This document shows, piece after piece, positions 11,647 through 19,831 of a stretch of 64,000 nucleotides of DNA. Origin of the DNA: JBOCEF01 sp050586345 (GTDB taxonomy: Bacteria; Pseudomonadota; Alphaproteobacteria; Rhodobacterales; Rhodobacteraceae); NCBI RefSeq assembly GCF_050586345.1, contig NZ_JBOCEF010000015.1, positions 24,560 through 88,559 on the forward strand. The letters run 5' to 3'. The position numbers and the translations under genes were made by a program. The stretch's first letter is position 1. Every line of letters begins with the position of its first letter. The notes below the pieces were generated by a model that saw only the letters and a list, made by a program, of their open reading frames with translations, searched no databases and had not been told where the DNA came from.

Positions 11647-13209
11647 TCATTTCTTGACGGCGTAGGCGACGCGCAGGCGGTCGTCCGCCGCGATCGGGAT
11701 GTCGAACGCATCCGACATCGCCCAGGCGATCACCTGGTGGTGGATCGGGATGTAGGGCATGTCCGCCGCCACCTGACTCCAGGCCATGTCGATCATCGCC
11801 GTGCGCTTGGGGATGTCCGTCTCGGTGGTGATCGCCGCGGTCACGGCGTCGACCAGCAGGTTGGAGTACCCGGTGGCGTTCCAGGACCCGTCGCTGTCGA
11901 GCAGGTACGAGAACACGTAGTGGGAATCGAGCGTCGGGACGCCCCAGCCCAGCATGTAGAAGTCGGTCTCGCGGTTGGCGATCTTCGGGAAGTGCTGGGC
12001 TTTCGGGATCGCCTCGAGGTTCACCTTCACGCCGATGCGCGCCAGCATCGACACGGTGGCCTGGCAGATCGCCTCGTCGTTGATGTAGCGGTTGTTCGGG
12101 CAGTCGAGCTGGACGGTGAAGCCGTCCGGGTAGCCCGCCTCTTCCATCAGCGCCTTGGCGCGGTCGAGGTCATACTCCCGCACCGCGTCCTGCTCGGGCG
12201 TGTTGCCGAGCACGCCGGGCGAGGTGATCATGCCCGCGGGGAAGGACAGCCCCTCCATCACAACGCGCTGGATCGCCTTCTTGTCGATGGCGAGGTTCAT
12301 CGCCTCGCGCACGCGCTGGTCGGCGAAGGGGTTCTTGCCCTTGACGTCCGAGGAGCGCAGCTCGGCGATCCCCTGGTCCATGCCGAAGAAGATGGTGCGG
12401 ACCTGGGGGACGGTCTTGTAGCCGAGCCCGTCGGCGCCGTCGATGCGCTTGAGGTCCTGCAGCGGCGGGTCGAGGATGAAGTCCACCTCGCCCGACAGCA
12501 GCGCCGCGACGCGGGTGGCGGCGTTGGAGATCGGGCGATACTCGACCGTGTCGATATTGCCCGGATAGCCCGCGGCCCAGCCCCACCAGTCGGGGTTGCG
12601 GGTCAGCACGGTCTTCTCGTCCGGGGCGCGGGAGACGAGCGCGTACGGGCCGGTGCCGTTGGCGTTGCGCACGGCGTAGGTTTCCTCGCCGGCCTTGAAG
12701 TCCTGGGCCATCTCGACCCCGTTCGCCTCGGCCCAGGTCTTGTCCATCATGAAGATGGAGGTGAGCTGGTTGGGCAGGATCGGGTTCGGGCCGGTGGTCA
12801 CCAGCTTGACGGTGTAGTCGTCGATGATCTCGACCGCGGCGACGTTCTCGGCCTGCTCCTTGAAGTCCGAGGCGCCTTCGCGCGCGCGGGTGATGGAGAA
12901 GGCGACGTCCTCGGCGGTGAAGTCGGAGCCGTCATGGAACTTCACGCCCTGGCGCAGCTTCATGGTCCAGCCGTCGGGGGCGGCTTCCCAGCTTTCGGCC
13001 AGCGAGGGCACGAGGTTCATATCGGCGTCGCGGCGTACGAGCGTGTCGTACAGCATGTAGTTCATCGCGATGGTCGGCCCCTCGTTCTGCGCGTGGGGGT
13101 CCAGGGTCAGGGCGTCGCCCTGGCTGGTCCAGCGCAGCACGTTCTCGGCCGCGGCGGGGCCGGCGAGAAGGGCGGCGACGGATGCGCCGAGGATCAGGCT
13201 CTTTTTCAT
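11647..13209 (-). CDS. Peptide-type ABC transporter solute-binding protein
   Basis: 520 residues, SBP family 5 (DppA/OppA-like). A signal peptide (MKKSLILGASVAALLAGPAAA) is followed by mature family motifs: NVLRWTSQGDALTLDPH, FHDGSDFTAEDVAFSI and the LDRAKALMEEAGYPDGF element near residue 340. It delivers a peptide, opine or similar substrate in the periplasm; specificity cannot be read from the sequence. The start has GGAGAGAG six bases upstream. It is the first gene of a four-gene importer operon. Confidence 0.94.
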   Translation of the reverse strand: MKKSLILGASVAALLAGPAAAENVLRWTSQGDALTLDPHAQNEGPTIAMNYMLYDTLVRRDADMNLVPSLAESWEAAPDGWTMKLRQGVKFHDGSDFTAEDVAFSITRAREGASDFKEQAENVAAVEIIDDYTVKLVTTGPNPILPNQLTSIFMMDKTWAEANGVEMAQDFKAGEETYAVRNANGTGPYALVSRAPDEKTVLTRNPDWWGWAAGYPGNIDTVEYRPISNAATRVAALLSGEVDFILDPPLQDLKRIDGADGLGYKTVPQVRTIFFGMDQGIAELRSSDVKGKNPFADQRVREAMNLAIDKKAIQRVVMEGLSFPAGMITSPGVLGNTPEQDAVREYDLDRAKALMEEAGYPDGFTVQLDCPNNRYINDEAICQATVSMLARIGVKVNLEAIPKAQHFPKIANRETDFYMLGWGVPTLDSHYVFSYLLDSDGSWNATGYSNLLVDAVTAAITTETDIPKRTAMIDMAWSQVAADMPYIPIHHQVIAWAMSDAFDIPIAADDRLRVAYAVKK

Positions 13210-13689
13210 GGTGCTCTCTCCGCTGTCGTTGGTCCCGGGCGCACGGCGTTCGGCCGCGCCCCCGCCCGGACGGTCTTCGCCGTCTCGAACCGGGGGGCCG
13301 GGTCTGTTGGAAGACTGCAACGGCATTCCGCAGGCGGCAAGCGGCGAACCCGCGTTTCATTCAGGCGACGTAGCGTAAGGAGGGGGCGGCGCGCTCGAAA
13401 TCGGGGGGCGGCGCCCGCGTTTTCGGCGCCTTTGCAGGGGTTTCGCCCAGAGTTCGGGCGCCCCGGGCCGCCCTGCGGGTTTCCGCTCGCGAAAATGTGA
13501 CCGATTGGTAAAACCCGGACCCGCGCCGCGCGCCCGTCCTCGCCGGGCGGCGGCGCGCCTGCGGGGCGCCTCATCGCCCCGGGCGGTCGACGCCCCCGCC
13601 CCTTGCGCCCGAGGGTTGATGCGGCCCGCGCGCCGGCAGGGGGCGCGGGCCGGGGGCCGCCCGCGCAGCGCCGTCGGCCGGTCTCGCGC
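13210..13689. other. Upstream region of the ABC importer, no gene recognised
   Basis: Open frames occur on both strands but have no recognisable protein content and are Arg/Ala/Pro-rich, as expected from GC bias. The less GC-rich stretch around 13485-13515 could hold the importer's promoter on the minus strand, but no convincing -35/-10 pair was identified. Confidence 0.5.
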
Positions 13690-14330
13690 GCCAGCGCCGG
13701 CCGGGCGCCGCCGGGGCGAAAGCCGCGGTCGGCGCTGCGCCGCTTCGCCGCCGCGCAGCCGAACGACGCGCGGTCTGCCGCTGCGTAGCCGCCGCCGCCC
13801 GGGCGGCCCCGCGGAAAAGAACCTGTCGGAGCTGCGCCCCACCGTCGCCCAATGCGCAACCGAAGGGAGCGCGGTGCGCCACCGTCGCGTATCGGAGCCG
13901 CCCGGGCTGCCCCAAGGCCAAAGCGCCAGTCAGCGCCGCCCCCCTCTACTGCGCCATGCGCAGAAGAAGGACGCACGGTTCACCGGCCTCGCGTATCGGC
14001 GTCGCCCGGACGGCCCTCGGGCGAAATCTCCGGTCGGAGCGGCGCCGCTCCGCCGCCCGCAGCGCCGCCGAACGAAGCGCCGTCCGTCATCGCCTCTCAT
14101 CGAGGTCGCCCGGCGGCCCCAAGGCCAAAGCCCCGGCCAGCGCTCCGCCCTGCCTCCGCCCCACGCGCAACCGAAGGAACCGCGGTTCGCCGGCGTCACG
14201 TATTCAGCGTCGCCCGGACGGCCCCGGGACGATAGCACCGGTCAGCGCTGCGCCCCGCCCCCGCCCGTCGCGCAGCCCAACGAAGCGCGGTCCAGCCACG
14301 CGCACCACAGCGACACCGGGCCCACCGCCC
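13690..14330. repeat. Degenerate ~104-bp tandem repeat array (about six copies)
   Basis: The core GTCGCCCGGACGGCCCC and variants recurs at about 13696, 13794, 13897, 14001, 14105, 14209 and weakly at 14312, a spacing of 98-104 bases. Each unit also has a CCAAGGCCAAAGCCCCGG-like stretch, then GTCAGCGCTGCGCC, then CGCAACCGAAGGAACGCGG. Since 104 is not a multiple of three, the reading frame shifts with each unit. This argues against the long open frames here being protein-coding. No family was recognised. Confidence 0.75.
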
Positions 14331-14440
14331 CCCCGCCAGACGACGCCAGGCCCACCGACGCCCAGCCAGACGACGCCCGGTCAGACGACACTTGTCCGAA
14401 CGCTGAGCACCCCGGGGATGCGCGGCCGCCTGAGATGCGG

Positions 14441-14483
14441 CGAAACGAAAAGGCCCGCACGCGCCAGAAGACGCGTGCGGGCC
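14441..14483 (-). terminator. Intrinsic terminator downstream of ctrA
   Basis: A perfect 12-bp stem (GGCCCGCACGCG) with an 8-base loop spans 14452-14483. Read on the minus strand it is followed by TTTTCGTTTC, the pattern of a rho-independent terminator. It sits about 190 bases after the ctrA stop. A second 9-bp hairpin without a T-run lies closer, at 14625-14646. Confidence 0.8.
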
Positions 14484-14676
14484 ATATGCGGCAGGCGGCC
14501 TGCAGGCTCGCCCGCAGGTCGATGTCGGCTCCACGCGCGGTTCTGCACGCGGCGCCGCCCGTAAGGGCCGCCGGAGCGCGAGACGTTCACCCTCGCGCGT
14601 GCGTGGGGGTCGGCGACCCCGGCCCGCCGGGCCCGAAGGCCCGGCGCGGCGGATGCGCCCCGGTAAGGCGCGGACC

Positions 14677-15384
14677 TCAGGCGCGGATCTTCACCGGCGC
14701 TTCTTCCGGCGCGGGATCGCGCAGCACGTAGCCGCGGCCCCAGACCGTCTCGATGTAGTTCTCTCCGCCCGTCGCCTGGCTCAGCTTCTTGCGCAACTTG
14801 CAGATGAACACGTCGATGATCTTCAGCTCCGGCTCGTCCATGCCGCCGTAGAGATGGTTCAGGAACATCTCCTTGGTCAGCGTGGTGCCCTTGCGCAGGC
14901 TCAGGAGCTCCAGCATCTGGTACTCCTTGCCCGTCAGGTGAACCGGCTTGCCCTCGACATCCACCGTCTTGGCGTCGAGGTTCACCTTCACCTTGCCGGT
15001 GGAGATCACCGACTGGGCGTGCCCCTTCGACCGGCGCACGATGGCGTGGATTCGCGCCACCAGCTCCTCCCGGTTGAAGGGCTTCGTGAGGTAGTCGTCC
15101 GCGCCGAACCCGAAGCCCTTGATCTTGCTCTCGGTTTCTCCGTCGCCGGACAGGATCAGGATCGGCGTCTCGATCTTGGCCAGCCGCAGCTTCTTCAGCA
15201 CGTCGTAGCCCGTGATGTCGGGCAGGTTGAGATCCAGCAGGATCAGGTCGTAGTCGTAGAGCTTGGCGAGGTCGATCCCCTCCTCCCCCAAATCCGTCGA
15301 GTAGACGTTGAGGTTGGCGTTGCGCAGCATCAGCTCGATGCTCTGCGCGGTCGCGGGATCATCCTCGATCAGCAGGACTCGCAT
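14677..15384 (-). CDS. ctrA: Cell-cycle response regulator CtrA
   Basis: An OmpR-family response regulator of 235 residues. The receiver domain has acidic residues Asp8/Asp9, phospho-acceptor Asp51 (LILLDLNLPD) and Lys101 (YLTKPF). The winged-helix DNA-binding domain ends ENYIETVWGRGYVLRDP, essentially identical in style to CtrA orthologues. In Caulobacter CtrA controls replication initiation and division; in Rhodobacterales it mainly controls flagellar, gene-transfer-agent and stress functions. The gene follows sciP on the same strand, and a terminator lies downstream. Confidence 0.97.
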   Translation of the reverse strand: MRVLLIEDDPATAQSIELMLRNANLNVYSTDLGEEGIDLAKLYDYDLILLDLNLPDITGYDVLKKLRLAKIETPILILSGDGETESKIKGFGFGADDYLTKPFNREELVARIHAIVRRSKGHAQSVISTGKVKVNLDAKTVDVEGKPVHLTGKEYQMLELLSLRKGTTLTKEMFLNHLYGGMDEPELKIIDVFICKLRKKLSQATGGENYIETVWGRGYVLRDPAPEEAPVKIRA

Positions 15385-15477
15385 GGCACGGCTCCGTCAG
15401 GGTGAACGTCAGGTTCGTCACACTGGTTGATAAACCTCAATGAACCGTTACCACCTTAACGGGCCCTGTCAGGAAAA

Positions 15478-15494
15478 TTCAACTCTTGGTTGAA
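15478..15494 (-). terminator. Short hairpin with T-run overlapping the sciP stop
   Basis: TTCAAC and GTTGAA form a perfect 6-bp stem with a 5-base loop. On the minus strand it is followed by TTTTCC. It includes the sciP stop codon. It may partly separate sciP transcription from ctrA, though the stem is short. Confidence 0.5.
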
Positions 15495-15763
15495 CGATAT
15501 CTCTGGAGCGCGGTCGTGCGCAGCGCGTTGACCCCGTGCTGGGCCGTCGCCTGGCACCAGCTGTCCAGCTCTTCCTCGCTCAGGTCCCAGCGCGCGCAGG
15601 CTTCCTCGGGGGACAGCATCCCGCCGGTCACCGCCGCCACCACCGCCGCCTTGCGCCGGGCCACCCAGCGGCGCGTGTTCGGGCTCGGCAGATCCTCACG
15701 GGTCAGAAGCGCCCCGTCCGGCCCGACGACCTTGTCGGGACGGCTTTCCTGTTCTCTCATCAT
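15479..15763 (-). CDS. sciP: CtrA inhibitory protein SciP (DUF1153)
   Basis: 94 residues. The sequence VVGPDGALLTREDLPSPN, then RRWVARRKAAVVAAV and SPEEACARWDLSEEEL, is the DUF1153/SciP signature: a small helix-turn-helix protein that binds CtrA and blocks activation of CtrA-dependent promoters in Caulobacter. The start was set at the first of two adjacent ATGs because GAGGGG lies seven bases upstream. The gene sits immediately upstream of ctrA, so regulator and antagonist are adjacent. Confidence 0.9.
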   Translation of the reverse strand: MMREQESRPDKVVGPDGALLTREDLPSPNTRRWVARRKAAVVAAVTGGMLSPEEACARWDLSEEELDSWCQATAQHGVNALRTTALQRYRSTKS

Positions 15764-15900
15764 GGCAGACCCCTCGTCCGCTAATTGCACTCACCACCGC
15801 CGCGAAGGGTATGGGACGGTGTTTAAAGGCTGGTGAAGGACGCGCCCGACCCTTGCCCGCGCCCCCCGCGCCCGTTATGTGCGCCGAGAAAGGAGCCGCC

Positions 15901-17037
15901 ATGCCCGCCCCGCTCAACTCCCTCGGACTGCCCAAGCCCCCCGCCGAGACGCGCGTCGTCGCCGCCATGTCCGGCGGCGTGGACAGCTCGGTCGTGGCCG
16001 CGATGCTGGCCGAGGAGGGCTACGACGTGGTCGGCGTGACGCTCCAGCTCTATGACCACGGCGCGGCGCTGGCCAAGAAGGGCGCCTGCTGCGCGGGGCT
16101 CGACATCCGCGACGCGCGCCGGGTGGCCGAGACCAAGGGCTTCCCGCATTACGTGCTGGATTATGAGAACATCTTCCGCGAGGCGGTGATCGAGGAATTC
16201 GCCGACGCCTATCTCGCCGGCGCCACCCCGATTCCCTGCATCCGCTGCAACGAGCGGGTGAAGTTCAAGGACCTGCTGCAGACAGCGAAGGAGCTGGGGG
16301 CCGACTGCATGGCCACCGGCCACTACATCCGCCGCGTCGACGGGCCGAACGGGCCCGAGCTGCACCGCGCCGCCGACCCGGACCGGGACCAGAGCTATTT
16401 CCTGTTCTCGACCACCCGCGAACAGCTGGCCGCGCTGCGCTTCCCGCTGGGGGATCTCGTGAGCAAGGCCGAGACGCGGGAACTGGCCCGCCGCCATGGC
16501 CTCTCGGTCGCGGACAAGCCCGACAGCCAGGACATCTGCTTCGTGCCGCAGGGCAAGTACACCGACGTGATCGAGAAGCTGCGCCCGGGCGCGGCGGAGC
16601 CGGGGGAGATCGTCCATCTCGACGGAACGGTCCTCGGGACGCATCGCGGCGTCATCCACTACACCATCGGCCAGCGCCGCGGCCTCGGCATCAGCAGCGC
16701 CGCGCCGCTCTATGTCGTGCGGCTCGACGCGGACGCCCGCCAGGTCGTGGTCGGCCCGAAGGAGGCGCTGGGCACGAAGCGGATCGGCATCGGCGAGGTC
16801 AACTGGCTCGGCGACGGCGATTTCCAGGACGCGCCCGAGGGGGGGTGGGAGATGCGGGTGAAGGTCCGCTCCACCCGCCCGCCGGCGCCGGCGATGGTCC
16901 GCCCCACCGGGCCGACGACCGCCGAGGTGGAGCTGATCGGCGTGGAAGAGGGCGTGGCCCCCGGCCAGGCCTGCGTCTTCTACGCGCCCGAGGGATCCCG
17001 CGTGTTCGGCGGCGGCTGGATCAAGACCCGGGCGTAA
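15901..17037 (+). CDS. mnmA: tRNA-specific 2-thiouridylase MnmA
   Basis: 378 residues. Thiolates uridine 34 of tRNA-Lys, -Glu and -Gln. Visible: the PP-loop SGGVDSS at residues 24-30; the catalytic cysteines Cys116 (PCIRCNERVKF) and Cys213 (DSQDICFV); the tRNA-binding ATGHYIRR near 138; and the HYTIGQRRGLGI motif of the C-terminal half. The start follows AAAGGAG and is preferred over an upstream in-frame start that would add non-conserved residues. It is divergent from sciP. Confidence 0.96.
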   Translation: MPAPLNSLGLPKPPAETRVVAAMSGGVDSSVVAAMLAEEGYDVVGVTLQLYDHGAALAKKGACCAGLDIRDARRVAETKGFPHYVLDYENIFREAVIEEFADAYLAGATPIPCIRCNERVKFKDLLQTAKELGADCMATGHYIRRVDGPNGPELHRAADPDRDQSYFLFSTTREQLAALRFPLGDLVSKAETRELARRHGLSVADKPDSQDICFVPQGKYTDVIEKLRPGAAEPGEIVHLDGTVLGTHRGVIHYTIGQRRGLGISSAAPLYVVRLDADARQVVVGPKEALGTKRIGIGEVNWLGDGDFQDAPEGGWEMRVKVRSTRPPAPAMVRPTGPTTAEVELIGVEEGVAPGQACVFYAPEGSRVFGGGWIKTRA

Positions 17038-17053
17038 ACCCGCCCCGGCCCGC

Positions 17054-17662
17054 TCACCACATGGTCTGCGCCGCCCGCGCCGCCCAGCTCCCGTCATAGC
17101 TCTCGGCGTCGAAGCCCGCCTTCAGCTCGCGCAGCGCCTCGCCCGGGGTGGGCAGTCCGTCCGCCGCCGACTGCGCGGCCGCGTCCCACAGGCCCGCGCG
17201 GATGATGGCGCGGGCGCACTGGAAATAGATCGCCTCCACCTCCACCACGATCACCGTGCGCGGCGGCTTGCCCTCCACCGCGAAGCCGTCCCGCAGGCCC
17301 TCGTCATCGGTGATCCAGGCCCGCCCGTTGACCCGCAGCGCGTTGCCATGGCCGGGGACGAGGAACATCAGCCCGACCCGGGGATCGCGGATGATGTTGC
17401 GCAGCGAATCGATGCGGTCATTGCCGCGCCGGTCGGGGATCAGCAGCGTCGAGGGCCCCGCCACCCGCGCCGCCGCCCCCCGGTCGCCGCGGGGCGAGCA
17501 GTCCAGCCCCTCCGGCCCCGCGGTGGCGAGGGCGAAGAAGGGCGCGGCCTCGATGATCTTCCGGTAGGCCGGGGTGAAGACGGCGGCCTCCTTCACCAGC
17601 GACGCCTCGCCGGGGGTTCCATAGAGGGCGTGGAGATCGTCCAGGGTCTCGATGCGGCGCAT
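17054..17662 (-). CDS. Pyridoxamine 5'-phosphate oxidase-family flavoprotein (MSMEG_1061-like)
   Basis: 202 residues, a split-barrel FMN-binding PPOX-family protein. Recognisable elements are PFFALATAGPEGLDCSPRGD, LLIPDRRGNDRIDSLRNI and RVGLMFLVPGHGNALRVNGRA, the last typical of the MSMEG_1061-type subfamily. The substrate is unknown; family members reduce or oxidise small molecules or bind F420/FMN. It is convergent with mnmA at a 17-base spacing. Confidence 0.85.
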   Translation of the reverse strand: MRRIETLDDLHALYGTPGEASLVKEAAVFTPAYRKIIEAAPFFALATAGPEGLDCSPRGDRGAAARVAGPSTLLIPDRRGNDRIDSLRNIIRDPRVGLMFLVPGHGNALRVNGRAWITDDEGLRDGFAVEGKPPRTVIVVEVEAIYFQCARAIIRAGLWDAAAQSAADGLPTPGEALRELKAGFDAESYDGSWAARAAQTMW

Positions 17663-17706
17663 GGGGGCCTCCTGCGGCGGGGGAAGAGAGGGGGCGCGGA
17701 AACGCG

Positions 17707-17741
17707 AACGCCCGCCCCGACGGCCGGTCGGGGCGGGCGTT
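17707..17741 (-). terminator. Perfect 15-bp hairpin after the NDUFS4-like gene
   Basis: Arms AACGCCCGCCCCGAC and its exact complement enclose a 5-base loop. It begins 23 bases after the stop of the gene at 17764 on the minus strand and is followed there by CGCGTTTCC. It is likely an intrinsic terminator, though the T-run is short. Confidence 0.65.
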
Positions 17742-17763
17742 GATCGGCCGTCGGGCGGGACCC

Positions 17764-18075
17764 TCAGTGGGTCCAGGCGCCGCGCCGCTCGGTCGCGAAG
17801 TTCGCGCCATAGCCCTTGGCGCGGATGTTGTGCTTGCGCTCCTTCGGCTCATAGGCCTGGAAGGGGATGCCGTGGCGGCGGGCGTAATCCTCGGCCGCCT
17901 CGCGCGAGTCGAAGGTCAGCTTCACCTGGCCGCGCATGTCGCCCGAGCCCGTCCAGCCCATCAGCGGGTCGATCGCCTTGGCCTGTTCGGGCGCGTATTC
18001 CAGCACCCACTGGTGGGTCTTGGCCGTGCCGGACTGCATGGCGGTCTTGGCGGGACGGTAGATGCGGGCGAACAT
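17764..18075 (-). CDS. NADH dehydrogenase accessory subunit, NDUFS4 (18 kDa)-like
   Basis: 103 residues, ETC complex I subunit conserved-region family. MFARIYRPAKTAMQSG, then WVLEYAPEQAKAIDPLMGWTG and YARRHGIPFQAYEP, match the bacterial orthologues of mitochondrial NDUFS4. In alphaproteobacteria it is an accessory subunit of NADH:quinone oxidoreductase, and it is encoded here away from any nuo operon. A terminator follows. Confidence 0.92.
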   Translation of the reverse strand: MFARIYRPAKTAMQSGTAKTHQWVLEYAPEQAKAIDPLMGWTGSGDMRGQVKLTFDSREAAEDYARRHGIPFQAYEPKERKHNIRAKGYGANFATERRGAWTH

Positions 18076-18181
18076 GGGCTGGCGCTCCTCGGCTGGAACT
18101 GTTTGGCCACGGTATGCACCGGGGCGCCGCGCCGCGCAAGCGCAGGCGGCGCCGCATGGGGACGCGGGGGGAAGAGCGGGC

Positions 18182-18718
18182 ATGGAAACGAAGATCACGC
18201 TGCGCGAGGTCCGGGACCCGGTGCGCGAGATCCCGGACCCGGACGCCCCGCGCAGGCTGCGGGCCTGCCTGCTGTGCTGGCGGCTCTGCTGGGCGGGGCT
18301 CGCGGCGGTGTTCCTCTCGGCCGTCGCGGCCGGGGTCGGCGGGGGCGTCCCCGTTTCGCTGGAGCTGACGGGCGGCGTCTGCATGTTGTCCCAGGGGGGC
18401 GGTCTTCACGGCGCGCACGAGGTGTCCTGCACCCTGCGCGCCGCCATGTTCGCAGCCCTGGCGACCTTCGCCCTGGGCTTCCTCGCCCTCGCGGTCGGCG
18501 TCCTCGTGTGGAGGTCCGGGCCCTGCGCCGAGGCGCACGCGGCGCTGGCCGCCGCCTCGGTGGCGCGCACGAAGGCCCGGGCGGCGCGGGCGCGGGCGCG
18601 GGCCGAGGCGGCGCGGGAGGCGCGGGCGGCCCGCAACGCCGAAGCCGCGGCGGCCGGGGCCGAGGCCCGCGCGCACAGGAAAGCGGCGCGCAGGGCCGCG
18701 CAGGGGAAAGGGGACTGA
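18182..18718 (+). CDS. Two-helix membrane protein with Ala/Arg-rich tail (paralogue 1)
   Basis: 178 residues, family unknown. An acidic/proline N-terminus (residues 1-25) leads to a first membrane helix (CWAGLAAVFLSAVAAGVGGGV), a loop with two cysteines and a second helix (AALATFALGFLALAVGVLVW). A long Ala/Arg/Glu-rich tail, predicted helical or coiled-coil, follows from about residue 115. GGGGGAAGAG lies upstream of the start. The next gene has the same plan. Confidence 0.6.
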   Translation: METKITLREVRDPVREIPDPDAPRRLRACLLCWRLCWAGLAAVFLSAVAAGVGGGVPVSLELTGGVCMLSQGGGLHGAHEVSCTLRAAMFAALATFALGFLALAVGVLVWRSGPCAEAHAALAAASVARTKARAARARARAEAAREARAARNAEAAAAGAEARAHRKAARRAAQGKGD

Positions 18719-18722
18719 GACG

Positions 18723-19307
18723 ATGCGCGCGCCCGACCTGAACGCCCCCGGCCCGAGCGCCCCCGACCCGAACGCCCCCGCCGCCGCGCGCGACGAGGAC
18801 GCCCCGGACCCCAACGCCCCGCGGCGCGCCCGGTTCTGCCGGTTCTGCTTCCGCGTCGGGGCGACGGGCATGGGCGCGATGATGGCGGCCGCGTTCCTCT
18901 TCACCGCCATCGCCGTCCTCTGGCCCGCGGGCGGGGCGGCGCCCTGCACCATCCCCCTCTGGCTGCCCCTGCAGATCGACGTCGCCTGCGCCGTGGAAAC
19001 GCCGCTGCTGCTGATCTCCGGGCTGGGCCTGCTGCTCGGCCTGCCGGTGATGGTCGGCATGGCGTTCTGGTCCCTGCCCCTGTGCGCCGAGGCAAGGGAC
19101 GCGCAGCTGAAGGACCAGCTGCGCCGCGAGGCCCCGATGCGCGCCGCGGCGAAGGCGGCGCGCGCGGCGCGGCGCCGGAAGGTCGACGCGCAGGCCGAGG
19201 CCCGGCGCGCGGCGCGCACGGCCCGCAAGGCCGAAGCCGCGGCGGCCGAGGCCGAGGCCCGCGCGGCCCGCAAGGCCGCCCGCAAGGCGGCGCGCGACGG
19301 GGGCTGA
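18723..19307 (+). CDS. Two-helix membrane protein with Ala/Arg-rich tail (paralogue 2)
   Basis: 194 residues, four bases after paralogue 1 and built the same way. The N-terminus has three DPNAP/APDxNAP repeats. A Cys-containing stretch ARFCRFCFR precedes helix 1 (MGAMMAAAFLFTAIAVLW), followed by a loop with two cysteines, helix 2 (LLLISGLGLLLGLPVMVGM) and a 90-residue Ala/Arg/Lys-rich helical tail. Function is unknown. The tail composition partly reflects GC bias, but the shared topology and spaced cysteines suggest a real pair. Confidence 0.6.
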   Translation: MRAPDLNAPGPSAPDPNAPAAARDEDAPDPNAPRRARFCRFCFRVGATGMGAMMAAAFLFTAIAVLWPAGGAAPCTIPLWLPLQIDVACAVETPLLLISGLGLLLGLPVMVGMAFWSLPLCAEARDAQLKDQLRREAPMRAAAKAARAARRRKVDAQAEARRAARTARKAEAAAAEAEARAARKAARKAARDGG

Positions 19308-19831
19308 GCCGCCCCGCCCCGCCCGTCCTCGCCCGTCCCCGCCCGACCCCGCTCGTCCTCGCCCGCCCCCGCCCAGCCCGGCCCCAAAACGAAACGCGCC
19401 GGTTCGGGGGGTGAGGCCGAACCGACGCGCGGGTTTGAGTGATGTTCGAAAGGAGGCCGCCGACCGCGCGCTGGGAGCGAGGGGTGGGGTGGGTGGTGCT
19501 GGCGCAGGGCCGGCGGCTGCTCCGGCGGCGCCCATGTCCTCAGAACGTGGGGGTAGGGGCGCCGGCGAAGCCTCAGACCGCGTACGATCATGACTCCCTT
19601 CAGTTGCTGTCCCCGACCCGACCCTGGCGTGCGAACCCTGATCGGCCCGGCGACAAGGTCAACATCGTGCAAACAGGTTGCCGGAACGTTAACATGAACG
19701 GGACGCCCAGCATTCTGCGCAAGTTTTTCGAAGCTTCGCGGACCCTCCTGACACCCCCTGTCGGCAACGTCCCGCGGCGTGGTTGAATCCCGCCCGCAAA
19801 GGCGCACATTGCGCTTCCGGAGGCCCTCGCG
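19308..19831. other. Spacer before uvrB: low-complexity repeats, hairpin, promoter region
   Basis: 19311-19390 is a C-rich stretch of degenerate CCCGCCCGTCCTCG-like units. A hairpin at 19395-19429 (8 bp plus 4 bp with one mismatch) could end the preceding genes. The final 200 bases are less GC-rich and probably hold the uvrB promoter. GAAC-8-GAAC occurs at 19684-19699, one base off the canonical alphaproteobacterial SOS spacing of 7. No gene was recognised. Confidence 0.5.

Noticed and set aside
13505..14731. A 408-residue Arg/Pro-rich protein
   Set aside because: It runs through the 104-bp repeats, whose period breaks the frame each unit, has no ribosome-binding site and overlaps ctrA antisense.
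15421..15478. Full CtrA-binding site upstream of ctrA
   Set aside because: TTAA-like half-sites occur but none has the TTAA-N7-TTAA spacing.
19684..19699. SOS box upstream of uvrB
   Set aside because: The GAAC half-sites are separated by 8 bases, not the 7 required by alphaproteobacterial LexA, and no second site is present.
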